DNA from: an uncultured Clostridia bacterium
GTDB lineage: Bacteria; Bacillota; Clostridia; Christensenellales; Borkfalkiaceae
Reading direction: 5' to 3'
NCBI GenBank assembly: GCA_947625245.1
Contig: CANQNO010000013.1
Coordinates: 1-47,812, forward strand
Length of the DNA stretch: 47,812 nt
Position 1 is the first letter of the stretch. Each line of letters begins with the position of its first letter. The notes beneath the pieces are model-generated. The model had not been told where the DNA came from. It saw only the letters and a program-made list of their open reading frames with translations, and searched no databases. The translations under genes and the position numbers were made by a program. Below, piece by piece: positions 15,483 to 24,360 of the stretch.

Positions 15483-16358
15483 ATGCTGAGCATGACCGGT
15501 TACGGCAACGGCGAATACAATTCGGAAGGAGTGAGGCTTACGGTTGAAATAAAGACCGTAAACAACAGATATCTCGACGTATCGGTAAAAGCTCCCCGCA
15601 TTTTCGCCGCGCACGAAGAGACCGTCCGCGGCATCATACGCGGAAAGCTCACGCGCGGGCATGCCGACGTATATATTTCATATACCGATTCCCGCCCTCG
15701 CGAAAAGACGTACAGCCTCGACGAAAACACCGCCCGCGCCTACGTGGGCGCGGCGGAAAAAGTTGCGGCTATGTTCCCCGGTCTCCAGAACGACGTGACG
15801 GTAAGCTCCGTTCTGCGGTTCCCCGAAACGCTCCGCGCGGACGACTCCGTTTCCGCCGACGGGGAACTTGTATCGGCTATGGAAACGGCTTTAAACGCCG
15901 CGCTCGACAAGCTCAATTCAATGCGGGGCATCGAGGGCGAAAAACTCAAAAAAGACATGCTTTCGAGGATAGACGTTATAGAGGAGACGGTGGGCGAAGT
16001 GGAAAAACGCGCGCCCGAAGTGGTGCGCAACTACGCGTTAAAGCTCGAAGCCAAAATTTCCGCGGTGCTCGGCGGCGTGGAAACGGACAAAGCCCGTATA
16101 CTTACCGAAGCGGCTGTCTTTGCGGATAAATGCAACATAGACGAAGAGCTCACCCGCCTTAAATCGCATATCGGGCAATTCAGGACGATCTGCGGGGAAA
16201 AGCTGGTGGGGCGGAAGCTCGATTTTCTTGTGCAGGAATTCAACAGGGAGACCAATACCATCTGTTCAAAATCCAACGACCTGGAAATAACCCGCCTCGG
16301 GCTTGCCCTCAAAAACGAAATAGAAAAGATCCGCGAACAGGTTCAGAACGTGGAGTAA
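15483..16358 (+). CDS. YicC family protein (putative endoribonuclease)
   Basis: A 291-residue member of the YicC/YloC family, reported as endoribonucleases acting in RNA turnover. The start 'MLSMTGYGNGEYNSEGVRLT' and 'EIKTVNNRYLDVSVKAPRIF' are diagnostic, as is the C-terminal 'EELTRLKSHIGQFR' with 'GRKLDFLVQEFNRETNTICS' and 'KNEIEKIREQVQNVE'. It leads the operon directly before gmk, four bases away, which is its usual Firmicutes neighbour. The remA gene often found between them is absent. Confidence 0.93.
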   Translation: MLSMTGYGNGEYNSEGVRLTVEIKTVNNRYLDVSVKAPRIFAAHEETVRGIIRGKLTRGHADVYISYTDSRPREKTYSLDENTARAYVGAAEKVAAMFPGLQNDVTVSSVLRFPETLRADDSVSADGELVSAMETALNAALDKLNSMRGIEGEKLKKDMLSRIDVIEETVGEVEKRAPEVVRNYALKLEAKISAVLGGVETDKARILTEAAVFADKCNIDEELTRLKSHIGQFRTICGEKLVGRKLDFLVQEFNRETNTICSKSNDLEITRLGLALKNEIEKIREQVQNVE

Positions 16359-16362
16359 ATTT

Positions 16363-16914
16363 ATGCGCAATCTTCTTATAGTTTTGTCGGGACCTTCGGG
16401 AGTGGGCAAGGGCACGATAGTAAAAGAACTTTTAAAACGGGGCGATTACAGCCTTTCGGTTTCCTGTACCACCCGCCCCCCGAGAGAGGGGGAAAAGGAC
16501 GGCGAAGCCTACTTCTTTTTGACGGCGCGGGAGTTTGAAAAGAAAATCGCCGAAGGCGGATTTTTGGAATATTCGAGGCACTTCGGCAATTATTACGGCA
16601 CTTTAAAAGATTTTGTGCTGGAAAAGCTTAAATCGGGCGACGTGATTCTGGAAATAGAAGTGGACGGCGGGTTGCAGGTAAAAAGCTCGCACGGCGACGC
16701 CCTGCTTATAATGATAGCCCCGCCCGACGTCGGCGCGCTGCGCACAAGGCTTGCGGGCAGGGGAACGGAGAACCCGCAGGAGATCGAAAACCGCCTTAAA
16801 AGGGCGGAATACGAGCTTAGCAAAAGCAATTTATACGACTATGTTGTAGTAAACGACGATTTGGAACGCGCCGTTTCGGAAATAGAAAATATAATAAAAA
16901 GGGAAAAGGAGTAA
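16363..16914 (+). CDS. gmk: Guanylate kinase
   Basis: Phosphorylates GMP to GDP in purine nucleotide metabolism. The 183-residue protein begins with P-loop 'LSGPSGVGKGTIVKELLK', followed by the GMP-binding 'SCTTRPPREGEKDGEAYFFL' and 'FLEYSRHFGNYYGT', then 'DVILEIEVDGGLQVK' and the lid region 'RLAGRGTENPQEIENRLKRA'. The spacing to yicC and rpoZ is only a few bases. All core motifs are intact. Confidence 0.97.
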   Translation: MRNLLIVLSGPSGVGKGTIVKELLKRGDYSLSVSCTTRPPREGEKDGEAYFFLTAREFEKKIAEGGFLEYSRHFGNYYGTLKDFVLEKLKSGDVILEIEVDGGLQVKSSHGDALLIMIAPPDVGALRTRLAGRGTENPQEIENRLKRAEYELSKSNLYDYVVVNDDLERAVSEIENIIKREKE

Positions 16915-16917
16915 ATT

Positions 16918-17136
16918 ATGATAAATTCACCTTCGGTAGATACATTGATAACCCAGCTCAGCTCCGACGGGCAGCCCGTTTCGCGCTATGCGCTGTGCGT
17001 GGTAGTCGCCAAACGCGCCCGCCAGATAATTGAAGCCACGCAGGGCACCGCCACATCCTGCACGGACGTAATAAAGGAGATAGCCATCGCCAGCCGCGAA
17101 ATAGCGGCGGGCAAGATAAAGTGCGTAAAGGACTGA
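16918..17136 (+). CDS. rpoZ: RNA polymerase omega subunit
   Basis: Small 72-residue subunit that helps assemble and stabilise RNA polymerase by clasping the beta-prime C-terminus. The central 'SRYALCVVVAKRARQIIE' followed by 'KEIAIASREIAAGKIK' matches the omega fold. It has AAAGGAG before the ATG and lies between gmk and priA, its standard place; the coaBC gene commonly found between rpoZ and priA is missing here. Confidence 0.93.
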   Translation: MINSPSVDTLITQLSSDGQPVSRYALCVVVAKRARQIIEATQGTATSCTDVIKEIAIASREIAAGKIKCVKD

Positions 17137-17159
17137 CAAGTCTTTTGGGAATTGCCTAA

Positions 17160-17177
17160 GCCGCGGCGCGCCGCGGC
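17160..17177. repeat. 18-bp perfect GC palindrome ahead of priA
   Basis: The bases 17160-17177 are fully self-complementary (GCCGCGGCG and its complement) and are followed by a short A/T run, just before the preferred priA ATG at 17188. It could fold as a tight hairpin attenuating or spacing priA translation; with no loop and few Ts it is a poor terminator. Confidence 0.5.
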
Positions 17178-17187
17178 GCAAATTTTT

Positions 17188-19359
17188 ATGTATGCTCAGG
17201 TAATAGTAGACATCGCGCATAGCAGCGTCGACAGAGTTTTCGATTATTCCTGCCCCGACGATATCGTTGTAGGGAGCCGCGTAAAGGTGCCTTTCGGTAA
17301 CAGGCTCATAGACGGTTTTGTAATAGGAAAGTCTGAAGTCTGTTCGGCTCCCGCGGGCAAAATAAAGCCCGTGTTTTCGGTTTTTGACGAATTGCCCGCC
17401 CTTGTTCCCGAGTGCTTTACCCTTATGGAGCGCATTTCCGCCCGTTACAGGGTGCCTAAGGCGGCTTCGCTTAGGCTGTTCGTTCCGTCCGAAATGCGGT
17501 TGGGAAAGGTGCGCGAAGCGTATAAAAACTACGCCGTTTTGAAAGACGCCGCGATTCCCCTTACCAAAGCCGCAAAAAAGCAGGGCGAAGCTTTGGCGTA
17601 TTTTGCCGCTAACGGCGAGTGCGAGCTTTCGGCGGCGGCGGAAAAATTCGGCAGGGGAGCGGTGGAAGCCCTTGTAAAAAAGGGTGCGCTCGCCATCGAA
17701 AAAAGGCGGATAAACCGTATTCCTTCGGGCGGTTCCTTCGGGGAGGTTTTGCCCAAAACACTAACTACAGACCAGCAAAACGCCATAAAGTCGATAGAAG
17801 AATCTAAAAAATGCGTACAGCTTTTGCACGGCGTTACGGGAAGCGGCAAAACGGAGATATATCTCAGCATTATTGCCGACGTCATTAAAAAGGGCAAGAC
17901 CGCTGTTTTTCTGGTGCCAGAAATATCGCTCACCCCGCAGATGCTGTCCCAACTCAGGGCGCGTTTCAAGGGCGAGGCGGCTATATTGCACTCCGGGCTT
18001 TCCGCGGGCGAAAAGTTCGACGAGTGGTGGCGGCTACGCTCGGGCGAAGCCAAAATAGCCATAGGCGCGAGGAGCGCGGTGTTCGCCCCTCTCGAAAACA
18101 TAGGCGCGATAATTATAGACGAGGAGCACGATTCTTCCTATATTTCCGAATCGGCGCCCCGTTATTCCACCCTCGACATAGCGAGGTGGAGAGCCGAATA
18201 CAACGGCTGTAAACTGATACTCGGAAGCGCTACTCCCTCGATGGAGAGCTTTTTAAAGGCGGAAGTGGGAGAATACAACCTGATAACCCTGCCCGAAAGG
18301 ATAAACAAAAAGCCTCTGCCCGAAATAATAATAGCGGACATGCGCAAAGAGGTAAAGCGCGGCAACAACTCGCCGTTTTCGCTCGCCTTGCGGGGGGAAC
18401 TTACCGCCGCGCTCGAAAGCGGGAACCAGTCGATAATTTTTTTGAACAGGCGGGGATATTCCCAAACGGTAATTTGCCGCGACTGCGGGTACGTGGCTAA
18501 GTGCGTAAACTGCGACGTAACGTTGACCTACCACAGCGAGGACAACTGCTTAAAATGCCATTACTGCGGCGCGAGATACAAGATGCCCGAAGCCTGCCCG
18601 GAGTGCGGCGGGCGGCACATACGTTACAGCGGCACGGGTACGCAGAGGGTTGTTGCGGAGCTTAAAGAGCTTTTCCCCTCAGCACGAATATTGAGGATGG
18701 ACAACGACACGGTTTCGGGCAAGGACGGGCACTTTAAAATACTTTCGGCGTTCGCCGCCCACAAAGCCGATATCCTTGTGGGAACGCAGATGATAGCAAA
18801 GGGGCACGACTTCCCCGCGGTGACGCTTGTGGGAATTCTCGACGCCGACATGAGCCTTCACTTTTCCGATTACCGCAGCGGCGAGCGCACTTTCCAGCTG
18901 ATAACGCAGGTTGCGGGCAGAAGCGGCAGGGCGGGGCTTAAAGGCAAAGTGGTTCTGCAGACCTACTGCCCCGAAAATTACATACTGCGCTATGCGGTGA
19001 ATTACGACTACTACGGCTTTTACAAAAACGAAACTCAGCTCAGAAAAGCCACCTGCTTTCCGCCCTATTCTTTGATATGCAGGGTTATGGTGACTTCGGA
19101 AAAGGACGCGCCCGCGCTCGAAGCTTTAAAAAAAGTATATACGGGCATCAACGCCATAAGGGAAAGAAATCCCGATAAATTCATATTTTTAAACAGAATG
19201 CACTCCCCCATAAAGAGGTTGCAGGGCAAATTCAGGTATCAGGCGCTTATGCGGCTCACCGACGGAAGCCTGTTGCCCGAAATTTACGACATCGCGGCGG
19301 AGAACAGCTCTGCGGAAGTATTGTGTTACGTAGAGGAAAATCCGTCCAATTTATCTTAA
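17188..19359 (+). CDS. priA: Primosomal replication-restart helicase PriA
   Basis: Superfamily-2 DNA helicase that reloads the replisome at stalled forks. The N-terminus 'MYAQVIVDIAHSSVDRVFDY' is the 3'-DNA-binding domain start. Helicase motifs include 'HGVTGSGKTEIYL', 'DEEHDSSY' and 'LGSATPSMES'. Paired zinc-binding cysteines follow in 'CRDCGYVAKCVNC', 'CLKCHYCG' and 'CPECGG', then 'TQMIAKGHDFP' and 'QVAGRSGRAG'. I prefer ATG 17188 (723 residues) because conserved sequence begins there, although a TTG at 17152 would add 12 residues. Neither has a clear ribosome binding site; an 18-bp palindrome lies between them. Confidence 0.95.
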   Translation: MYAQVIVDIAHSSVDRVFDYSCPDDIVVGSRVKVPFGNRLIDGFVIGKSEVCSAPAGKIKPVFSVFDELPALVPECFTLMERISARYRVPKAASLRLFVPSEMRLGKVREAYKNYAVLKDAAIPLTKAAKKQGEALAYFAANGECELSAAAEKFGRGAVEALVKKGALAIEKRRINRIPSGGSFGEVLPKTLTTDQQNAIKSIEESKKCVQLLHGVTGSGKTEIYLSIIADVIKKGKTAVFLVPEISLTPQMLSQLRARFKGEAAILHSGLSAGEKFDEWWRLRSGEAKIAIGARSAVFAPLENIGAIIIDEEHDSSYISESAPRYSTLDIARWRAEYNGCKLILGSATPSMESFLKAEVGEYNLITLPERINKKPLPEIIIADMRKEVKRGNNSPFSLALRGELTAALESGNQSIIFLNRRGYSQTVICRDCGYVAKCVNCDVTLTYHSEDNCLKCHYCGARYKMPEACPECGGRHIRYSGTGTQRVVAELKELFPSARILRMDNDTVSGKDGHFKILSAFAAHKADILVGTQMIAKGHDFPAVTLVGILDADMSLHFSDYRSGERTFQLITQVAGRSGRAGLKGKVVLQTYCPENYILRYAVNYDYYGFYKNETQLRKATCFPPYSLICRVMVTSEKDAPALEALKKVYTGINAIRERNPDKFIFLNRMHSPIKRLQGKFRYQALMRLTDGSLLPEIYDIAAENSSAEVLCYVEENPSNLS

Positions 19360-19378
19360 AAAACAGTGTAGGTGAAAT

Positions 19379-19843
19379 ATGGCACAGCGATACGTTTTGC
19401 AGGCGGGCGACCCGGTTTTAAGACAGGTCTGCGCGCCCGTTAAAAATTTCAACGGGGAACTCTTTGCCCTTCTCGACGATATGAAAACAACCGTCCGTGC
19501 CGAAAACGGCGCGGGTCTCGCCGCGCCGCAGATAGGCGTTGCCTTACGCGCGGCGGTGGTGGACGTCGCTGAGGGATATTACGAGCTGTTAAATCCCGTA
19601 ATAGTCTCTGCCAAGGGCGAACAGAAGGGCGAGGAAGGCTGCCTTTCGGTAAAGGGCAAACAGGGCACGGTCACCCGCCCCATGCGCGTAAAAATAGAAT
19701 TCCGCGACCGCACGGGCAAAAAACATAAATTGACAGCGGAAGGCTTTTTCGCGAGGGCGGTCTGCCACGAACTCGACCACCTCGACGGCATATTGTATAC
19801 GGACAAGGCGGAGGAAGTTTACGACCTCCCGCCCGAGGACTGA
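19379..19843 (+). CDS. def: Peptide deformylase
   Basis: Metalloenzyme removing the formyl group from nascent proteins. The three signature motifs are intact: 'GAGLAAPQIG' (44-53), 'EGCLSV' with metal ligand C88, and 'HELDH' with H130, H134 and catalytic E131. Length, 154 residues, is normal for the smaller class. It precedes fmt by one base, pairing deformylation with formylation as in many bacteria. Confidence 0.97.
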   Translation: MAQRYVLQAGDPVLRQVCAPVKNFNGELFALLDDMKTTVRAENGAGLAAPQIGVALRAAVVDVAEGYYELLNPVIVSAKGEQKGEEGCLSVKGKQGTVTRPMRVKIEFRDRTGKKHKLTAEGFFARAVCHELDHLDGILYTDKAEEVYDLPPED

Positions 19844-19844
19844 T

Positions 19845-20762
19845 ATGAAAATAATTTATGCGGGCTCGCCCGAATTTGCGGTAAAGCCCCTTAAAAGGCT
19901 TTTGGAGTGCCCCCGTTGCGAGGTCGTCGCGGTAATAACCCAGCCCGACCGCCCAGTGGGCAGAAAAAAAGTGCTTACCCCCACTCCCGTAAAGCGCTTT
20001 GCGCAAGAGCACGGGATAAAGACCTATGATTTTGAAAAGATCGGCGACTGCGCGGCGGAGATTGCGGCGGCGGGCGCCGATATTATGATAACCTGCGCTT
20101 ACGGGCAGATACTCACCCAAAAAATTCTCGACTGTTTCAAAATGGGGGTATGGAATTTACATGCCTCGCTCCTGCCCGAATTCAGGGGCGCTTCGCCCGT
20201 GCAGTCGGCTATACTCGCCGGCAAAAAATATACGGGCGTGACCGTTATGAAAACGGAACTCTCGCTCGACGCCGGCGGCATTTTGCTTGCAAAACGTTGC
20301 GAAACCGGCAATAAGACCTGCGGCGAACTTTCGGAAGAACTCTCTCTCCTCGCGGCGGACGCGGCGGAAGAGGCGGTCGCGCGGCTCGAAAGCGGAGACG
20401 CGGAACTTTTATTGCAGGACGACAGCGCAGCGACGTATTGCCGCAAGATACGCAAAGAGGACTGCAAGCTCGATTTTACGCGCCCCGCCGAAGAAGTTTT
20501 AAGAAAAATAAAGGCGTTCAGCCCATCGCCCGCGGCGTTTTGCGGTCTTTGCGGCACGCTTTTAAACGTGCTCGACGCCATGCCCGCACAGGGTTCGGGC
20601 AAAGCGGGGGAAGTCATAGCCGCGGACAAGCGGGGGATAACCGTCGCATGCGGCAAAAACGCAGTTATTATAACGCTTTTGCAGCCCGCGGGCGGAAAGG
20701 TAATGCCCGCGCGGGATTTTGTAAACGGCAGAAAAATAAAGGCGGGCGACATACTTGAATAA
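19845..20762 (+). CDS. fmt: Methionyl-tRNA formyltransferase
   Basis: Formylates Met-tRNAi using 10-formyl-tetrahydrofolate. The N-terminus 'MKIIYAGSPEFAVKPLKRLL' and the tetrahydrofolate/active-site segment 'NLHASLLPEFRGASPVQSAI' with 'GVTVMKTELSLDAGGIL' are diagnostic. The C-terminal OB-like domain follows from about residue 205. 305 residues. It overlaps the TTG start of rsmB by eight bases, so the two are translationally coupled. Confidence 0.97.
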   Translation: MKIIYAGSPEFAVKPLKRLLECPRCEVVAVITQPDRPVGRKKVLTPTPVKRFAQEHGIKTYDFEKIGDCAAEIAAAGADIMITCAYGQILTQKILDCFKMGVWNLHASLLPEFRGASPVQSAILAGKKYTGVTVMKTELSLDAGGILLAKRCETGNKTCGELSEELSLLAADAAEEAVARLESGDAELLLQDDSAATYCRKIRKEDCKLDFTRPAEEVLRKIKAFSPSPAAFCGLCGTLLNVLDAMPAQGSGKAGEVIAADKRGITVACGKNAVIITLLQPAGGKVMPARDFVNGRKIKAGDILE

Positions 20763-21975
20763 CCCTCTCGCCGATCCCTATCTGGCGCTTTCAAAAGTCT
20801 ATAAAGAGGGCGCGTATTTAAAACAGGCGCTTTCGTCCGTGCCGCTGGAACCGCTGTATAAAGCGCGCACGGTAAAAATATGTTACGGCGTTATGGAAAA
20901 GGACATATATCTCGAATCCGTAATCGCCGCAAACACCCGCAAACAGCCCAAAGTTTCGGTTAAAATCATACTTAAAATAGCCCTGTACATGCTCGAATTT
21001 ATGCAGAAGAACGATTTTATGGTCGTGGATTTTGCCGTGGAGCTTTCAAAAAAGGCGGGCAAAGAGGGCGCTTCGGGGTTTGTGAACGCCTTTTTGAGAA
21101 GTTACAAACTTCCTCCCGAACCGCAGAACGCCGACATGAGGATTTCGTTGGCTTGCAGCGCGCCGCTATGGCTCGTAAAAAAACTGCGCAGGAGCTATAA
21201 GGGCGAAGCCGAAGCCATATTAAAGGCGGAGAGCCGCGGCATATGCGTACGGTTTGAGCGCAACGCCGAAAAGTACCTCAAAAACCCGCACACCGAAACC
21301 CCTTTCAAAGACGTTTACATCTTTCCCAATTTCGTGAGGGACGAGGGGTTTTTTGCGGGGGATTACACCTTCCAGTCCGTGGGTTCGGTCGCCATATGCG
21401 GCATTGTGGAAAAGGGCGAAAATCTTTTGGACGCCTGCGCCGCACCGGGCGGAAAATCAATTCTGCTTTCAAAAAAGTTCAAAAACGTCCTCTCCTGCGA
21501 GCTGCACCCGCACAGGGTAGAGCTTATCCGCGCCTATGCGGGGAGGATGGGGGCAAACAACGTCACCGCGGTATGCGGCGACAGCTCGGTCTACAATCCC
21601 CTGTACGCCGAAAAATTCGACGCGGTGCTTGTGGACGCGCCCTGTTCGGGAACGGGCGTCATAAACGAAAATCCCGATATAAAGTATTTCAGGAAAGAGA
21701 GCGACATAGAGGAACTTGCCGCCTTACAGCTTAAAATTTTAAACAACTGCGCCCGCTATGTAAAGAGTGGCGGCTCGCTGTATTATTCCACCTGTTCGGT
21801 TCTGCCCGAAGAAAACGACAGCGTCGTGCACGGCTTTTTGGAAGCGAACGAAAATTTTACGCTCAACGTTCCCCGATCGCCGCTGCCGCACGTTAGGGTC
21901 AAAGCGGGGCTGCGGTTTTTGCCGCACATTTCGCTCGGCGCGGGATTTTTCGTAACGGGATTTATAAAAAAATGA
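20755..21975 (+). CDS. rsmB: 16S rRNA m5C967 methyltransferase RsmB
   Basis: SAM-dependent methyltransferase. Residues 1-125 resemble a NusB-like RNA-binding domain ('VVDFAVELSKKAGKEGASGF', 'VNAFLR'); the catalytic part has 'LLDACAAPGGKS' (SAM site), 'VDAPCSGTGVINENP' and 'YYSTCSVLPEEN' with the two catalytic cysteines of the NOL1/NOP2/Sun family. The start codon appears to be TTG, inside the end of fmt. 406 residues, somewhat shorter than E. coli RsmB. Its stop overlaps the rlmN start (ATGA). Confidence 0.93.
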   Translation: MNNPLADPYLALSKVYKEGAYLKQALSSVPLEPLYKARTVKICYGVMEKDIYLESVIAANTRKQPKVSVKIILKIALYMLEFMQKNDFMVVDFAVELSKKAGKEGASGFVNAFLRSYKLPPEPQNADMRISLACSAPLWLVKKLRRSYKGEAEAILKAESRGICVRFERNAEKYLKNPHTETPFKDVYIFPNFVRDEGFFAGDYTFQSVGSVAICGIVEKGENLLDACAAPGGKSILLSKKFKNVLSCELHPHRVELIRAYAGRMGANNVTAVCGDSSVYNPLYAEKFDAVLVDAPCSGTGVINENPDIKYFRKESDIEELAALQLKILNNCARYVKSGGSLYYSTCSVLPEENDSVVHGFLEANENFTLNVPRSPLPHVRVKAGLRFLPHISLGAGFFVTGFIKK

Positions 21976-23024
21976 AAAAAATTTTGCAGGATTTGTCTTT
22001 CGCACAACTAAAAAGCCTTGTCGAAAGTTACGGCGGGTTGCCTTTCCGCGCAAAACAGCTTTACGACGGGCTTATGCGGGGCAAGGCGCTCTCGCAAATA
22101 AACATAAACCCCGAACTCCGCGCGCGGCTTTCGGAAGAGTATGAGGACGACCCCGTAAAGACCGAAAAAATCTTCCGCTCAGCCGACGGCTCCGAAAAAT
22201 ATCTGTTCAGGCTTGCCGACGGGAATATCGTGGAAGGGGTTTTGATGAAATACAAATACGGCAACACGCAGTGCGTTTCCACGCAGGTAGGGTGCCGTAT
22301 GGGCTGTAAATTTTGCGCCAGCACTTTGGGCGGGCTGGTGCGCAACCTCACTTCGGGCGAAATTCTCGCGCAGGTATTAAAGATAAACGCCATGCACGAA
22401 AAGGGCAAAGAGCGCGGCGTTACCAACATTGTGTTGATGGGCAGCGGCGAACCTTTGGATAACTTCGACGCAACGGCGGATTTTTTGAAGAACGTTACGG
22501 CGGAAGGCGGCATAAACGTTTCCGCGCGCAACATTTCCCTTTCCACCTGCGGGCTGGTGCCCCAAATTTACAAACTTGCAGAACTCGGCATACCCGTAAA
22601 CCTCACTATCTCATTGCACAGCCCCACGGACGAGGGGCGGCGGCGCATTATGCCCGTTGCAAATAAATATTCCATAGCCGAAATTTTAAAGGCGTGTGAT
22701 TTTTACTTCGGCAAGACGGGCAGGAGATATATCTTCGAGTATTCCCTGATAAAGGGCGAAAACTGCGACAAACCCCGCGCGGAACAGCTTACTGCTCTTT
22801 TGAAAGGCAGACCCTGCCACGTGAATTTGATACGGCTGAACGAAGTAAAGGAGCGCGAACTCAAAGGCGTTTCCGAAAAGGAAGCCTACCGCTTTATGGG
22901 GCTTTTAAAGGACGGCGGGCTTTCGGTAACTTTAAGGCGGATAATAGGCTCCGACATAGGCGGGGCTTGCGGACAGCTCAGGGCGGGCTATATAAACACG
23001 CCCTACAAAAACAGCGAGGAATAG
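21972..23024 (+). CDS. rlmN: Dual-specificity 23S rRNA/tRNA adenine-C2 methyltransferase RlmN
   Basis: Radical-SAM enzyme methylating A2503 of 23S rRNA and A37 of some tRNAs. The 4Fe-4S cluster cysteines are C108, C112 and C115 in 'CRMGCKFC', and a late 'GGAC' cysteine near residue 333 fits the resolving residue of the family. The motif 'TNIVLMGSGEPLDNFD' is characteristic. 350 residues, full length. It overlaps rsmB by four bases. In Bacillus the PP2C phosphatase, PASTA kinase and RsgA genes follow; here rpe follows after three bases. Confidence 0.95.
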   Translation: MKKILQDLSFAQLKSLVESYGGLPFRAKQLYDGLMRGKALSQININPELRARLSEEYEDDPVKTEKIFRSADGSEKYLFRLADGNIVEGVLMKYKYGNTQCVSTQVGCRMGCKFCASTLGGLVRNLTSGEILAQVLKINAMHEKGKERGVTNIVLMGSGEPLDNFDATADFLKNVTAEGGINVSARNISLSTCGLVPQIYKLAELGIPVNLTISLHSPTDEGRRRIMPVANKYSIAEILKACDFYFGKTGRRYIFEYSLIKGENCDKPRAEQLTALLKGRPCHVNLIRLNEVKERELKGVSEKEAYRFMGLLKDGGLSVTLRRIIGSDIGGACGQLRAGYINTPYKNSEE

Positions 23025-23027
23025 ACT

Positions 23028-23693
23028 ATGAAAATAAAAATTGCGCCTTCGATACTTTCCGCGGACTTCTCCGAAATGGGCAAGGCGGTAAATATGACTG
23101 AAGAGGCGGGCGCCGACCTTATACACTGCGACGTGATGGACGGCAGCTTTGTGGAACCCATAACTTTCGGCGGGCAGATGGTAAAAAATATCCGCCCGCT
23201 CACCAAACTTCCGCTCGACTGCCACCTTATGATAGAGCATCCGCAGACGCAGATAAAATTTTTTGCCGGGGCGGGCGCGGACATTATAACCGTGCATTAC
23301 AAGGCATGCAAAAAAATATCCGAAGGATATCTCAAAGATACCCTCGCAATGATAAAGAGTTTTAATATAAAGTGCGGCGTTGCCATAAACCCCGACGTGC
23401 CCGTCGAAAATATATACGACGTATTTCCCCTGTGCGATATGGTGCTCGTCATGAGCGTATATCCGGGTTACGGCGGTCAGAAATTCATACCCGAAACGCT
23501 TGAAAAAGTAAAAAAAGCCCGCGCGTACGCCGTAAAAACGGGAAGGGGAGATATGGATATCGAAATCGACGGCGGCGTTATGGTGGAAAATGCAAAGACC
23601 ATCCGCGACGCGGGCGCAAACGTGCTCGTAGCGGGCTCCGCGGTTTTCCGTTCCCCCGACCCCGCCAAAACCATAGCGGAACTCAAAAGATGA
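23028..23693 (+). CDS. rpe: Ribulose-phosphate 3-epimerase
   Basis: Interconverts ribulose-5-phosphate and xylulose-5-phosphate in the pentose phosphate pathway. A TIM-barrel protein of 221 residues with 'IAPSILSADFSEMGKAV', 'HCDVMDGSFVEPITFG', 'DCHLMIEHPQ', 'VMSVYPGYGGQKFIPE' and 'EIDGGV', which supply the metal and phosphate ligands. It starts three bases after rlmN and overlaps thiN by four bases. Confidence 0.97.
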   Translation: MKIKIAPSILSADFSEMGKAVNMTEEAGADLIHCDVMDGSFVEPITFGGQMVKNIRPLTKLPLDCHLMIEHPQTQIKFFAGAGADIITVHYKACKKISEGYLKDTLAMIKSFNIKCGVAINPDVPVENIYDVFPLCDMVLVMSVYPGYGGQKFIPETLEKVKKARAYAVKTGRGDMDIEIDGGVMVENAKTIRDAGANVLVAGSAVFRSPDPAKTIAELKR

Positions 23694-24292
23694 AAGGCAT
23701 ACTGCTTTTGAACGGCGAACCGTATCCGGGAAAAATAGAGGACGGCGGCGCGCTTGTCTACTGTTGCGACGGCGCGTACGCATGGGCGCGGGGCAAAGTC
23801 CGCATAGACAAAAACGTGGGCGATTTCGACAGCCTCGGCTATATGCCCGACCCTCCGCCCGATGAAATTTATCCTTCCGAAAAGGATTATACCGACGGCG
23901 AAATAGCCCTTTTTAAACTTATTGCGGCGGGCGCGGACGAAATTGAAATTTACGGCGGCGGCGGGGGCAGAGCCGACCATTTTTTGGGAAATCTGCAGCT
24001 TTTGCACTATGCGCACACCCACGGCGTAAAGTGCTCCCTCATAACCGGCGGCGAAATAATTTTCGCGGCGGAAGGCAAAACAGACTTCCGCGGATCGCGC
24101 GGCAAAACCGTGTCGGTGTTACCTTTCGGCGACAAGGTGCGTATAATGGATTACAGGGGGCTGAAATATCCCTACCCGCCCGCCCTCGTTTTGGGCGAGT
24201 GCCGCGGGATATCCAACGTCGTTCTGGAAGATACTGCGTACATAGTGACGGAAGGCGTTGCCCTTGTAATCGTTAATAAGGGGGAAGTATGA
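23690..24292 (+). CDS. thiN: Thiamine pyrophosphokinase
   Basis: Transfers pyrophosphate from ATP to thiamine to make the cofactor thiamine diphosphate. The 200-residue protein has 'CCDGAYAWA', 'VGDFDSLGYMP', 'SEKDYTDGEIAL' and 'GGGGGRADHFLGNLQLL', the substrate-binding motifs of this family. It lies between rpe and spoVM, the order also seen in Bacillus. Confidence 0.95.
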   Translation: MKGILLLNGEPYPGKIEDGGALVYCCDGAYAWARGKVRIDKNVGDFDSLGYMPDPPPDEIYPSEKDYTDGEIALFKLIAAGADEIEIYGGGGGRADHFLGNLQLLHYAHTHGVKCSLITGGEIIFAAEGKTDFRGSRGKTVSVLPFGDKVRIMDYRGLKYPYPPALVLGECRGISNVVLEDTAYIVTEGVALVIVNKGEV

Positions 24293-24360
24293 CTATAATC
24301 TGTATAAAACCGCCTTTGCCCGTGCGCAAGATAATAAGGCTGGTTTGCCGTAAAAAGTGA
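24289..24360 (+). CDS. spoVM: Stage V sporulation protein SpoVM
   Basis: A 23-residue peptide starting 'MTIICIKPP' and ending 'IIRLVCRKK'. Aligned without gaps to Bacillus subtilis SpoVM (26 residues, from memory), I6, K7, the functionally important P9, I15 and R17 coincide. SpoVM is an amphipathic peptide that binds the curved forespore membrane and anchors SpoIVA for coat assembly. The gene overlaps the thiN stop (ATGA), has AGGGGGAA as ribosome binding site, and overlaps the next gene's GTG. Its place directly after thiN is the Bacillus position. It is usually missed by gene callers because of size. It is the clearest sign of sporulation in the window. Confidence 0.82.
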   Translation: MTIICIKPPLPVRKIIRLVCRKK

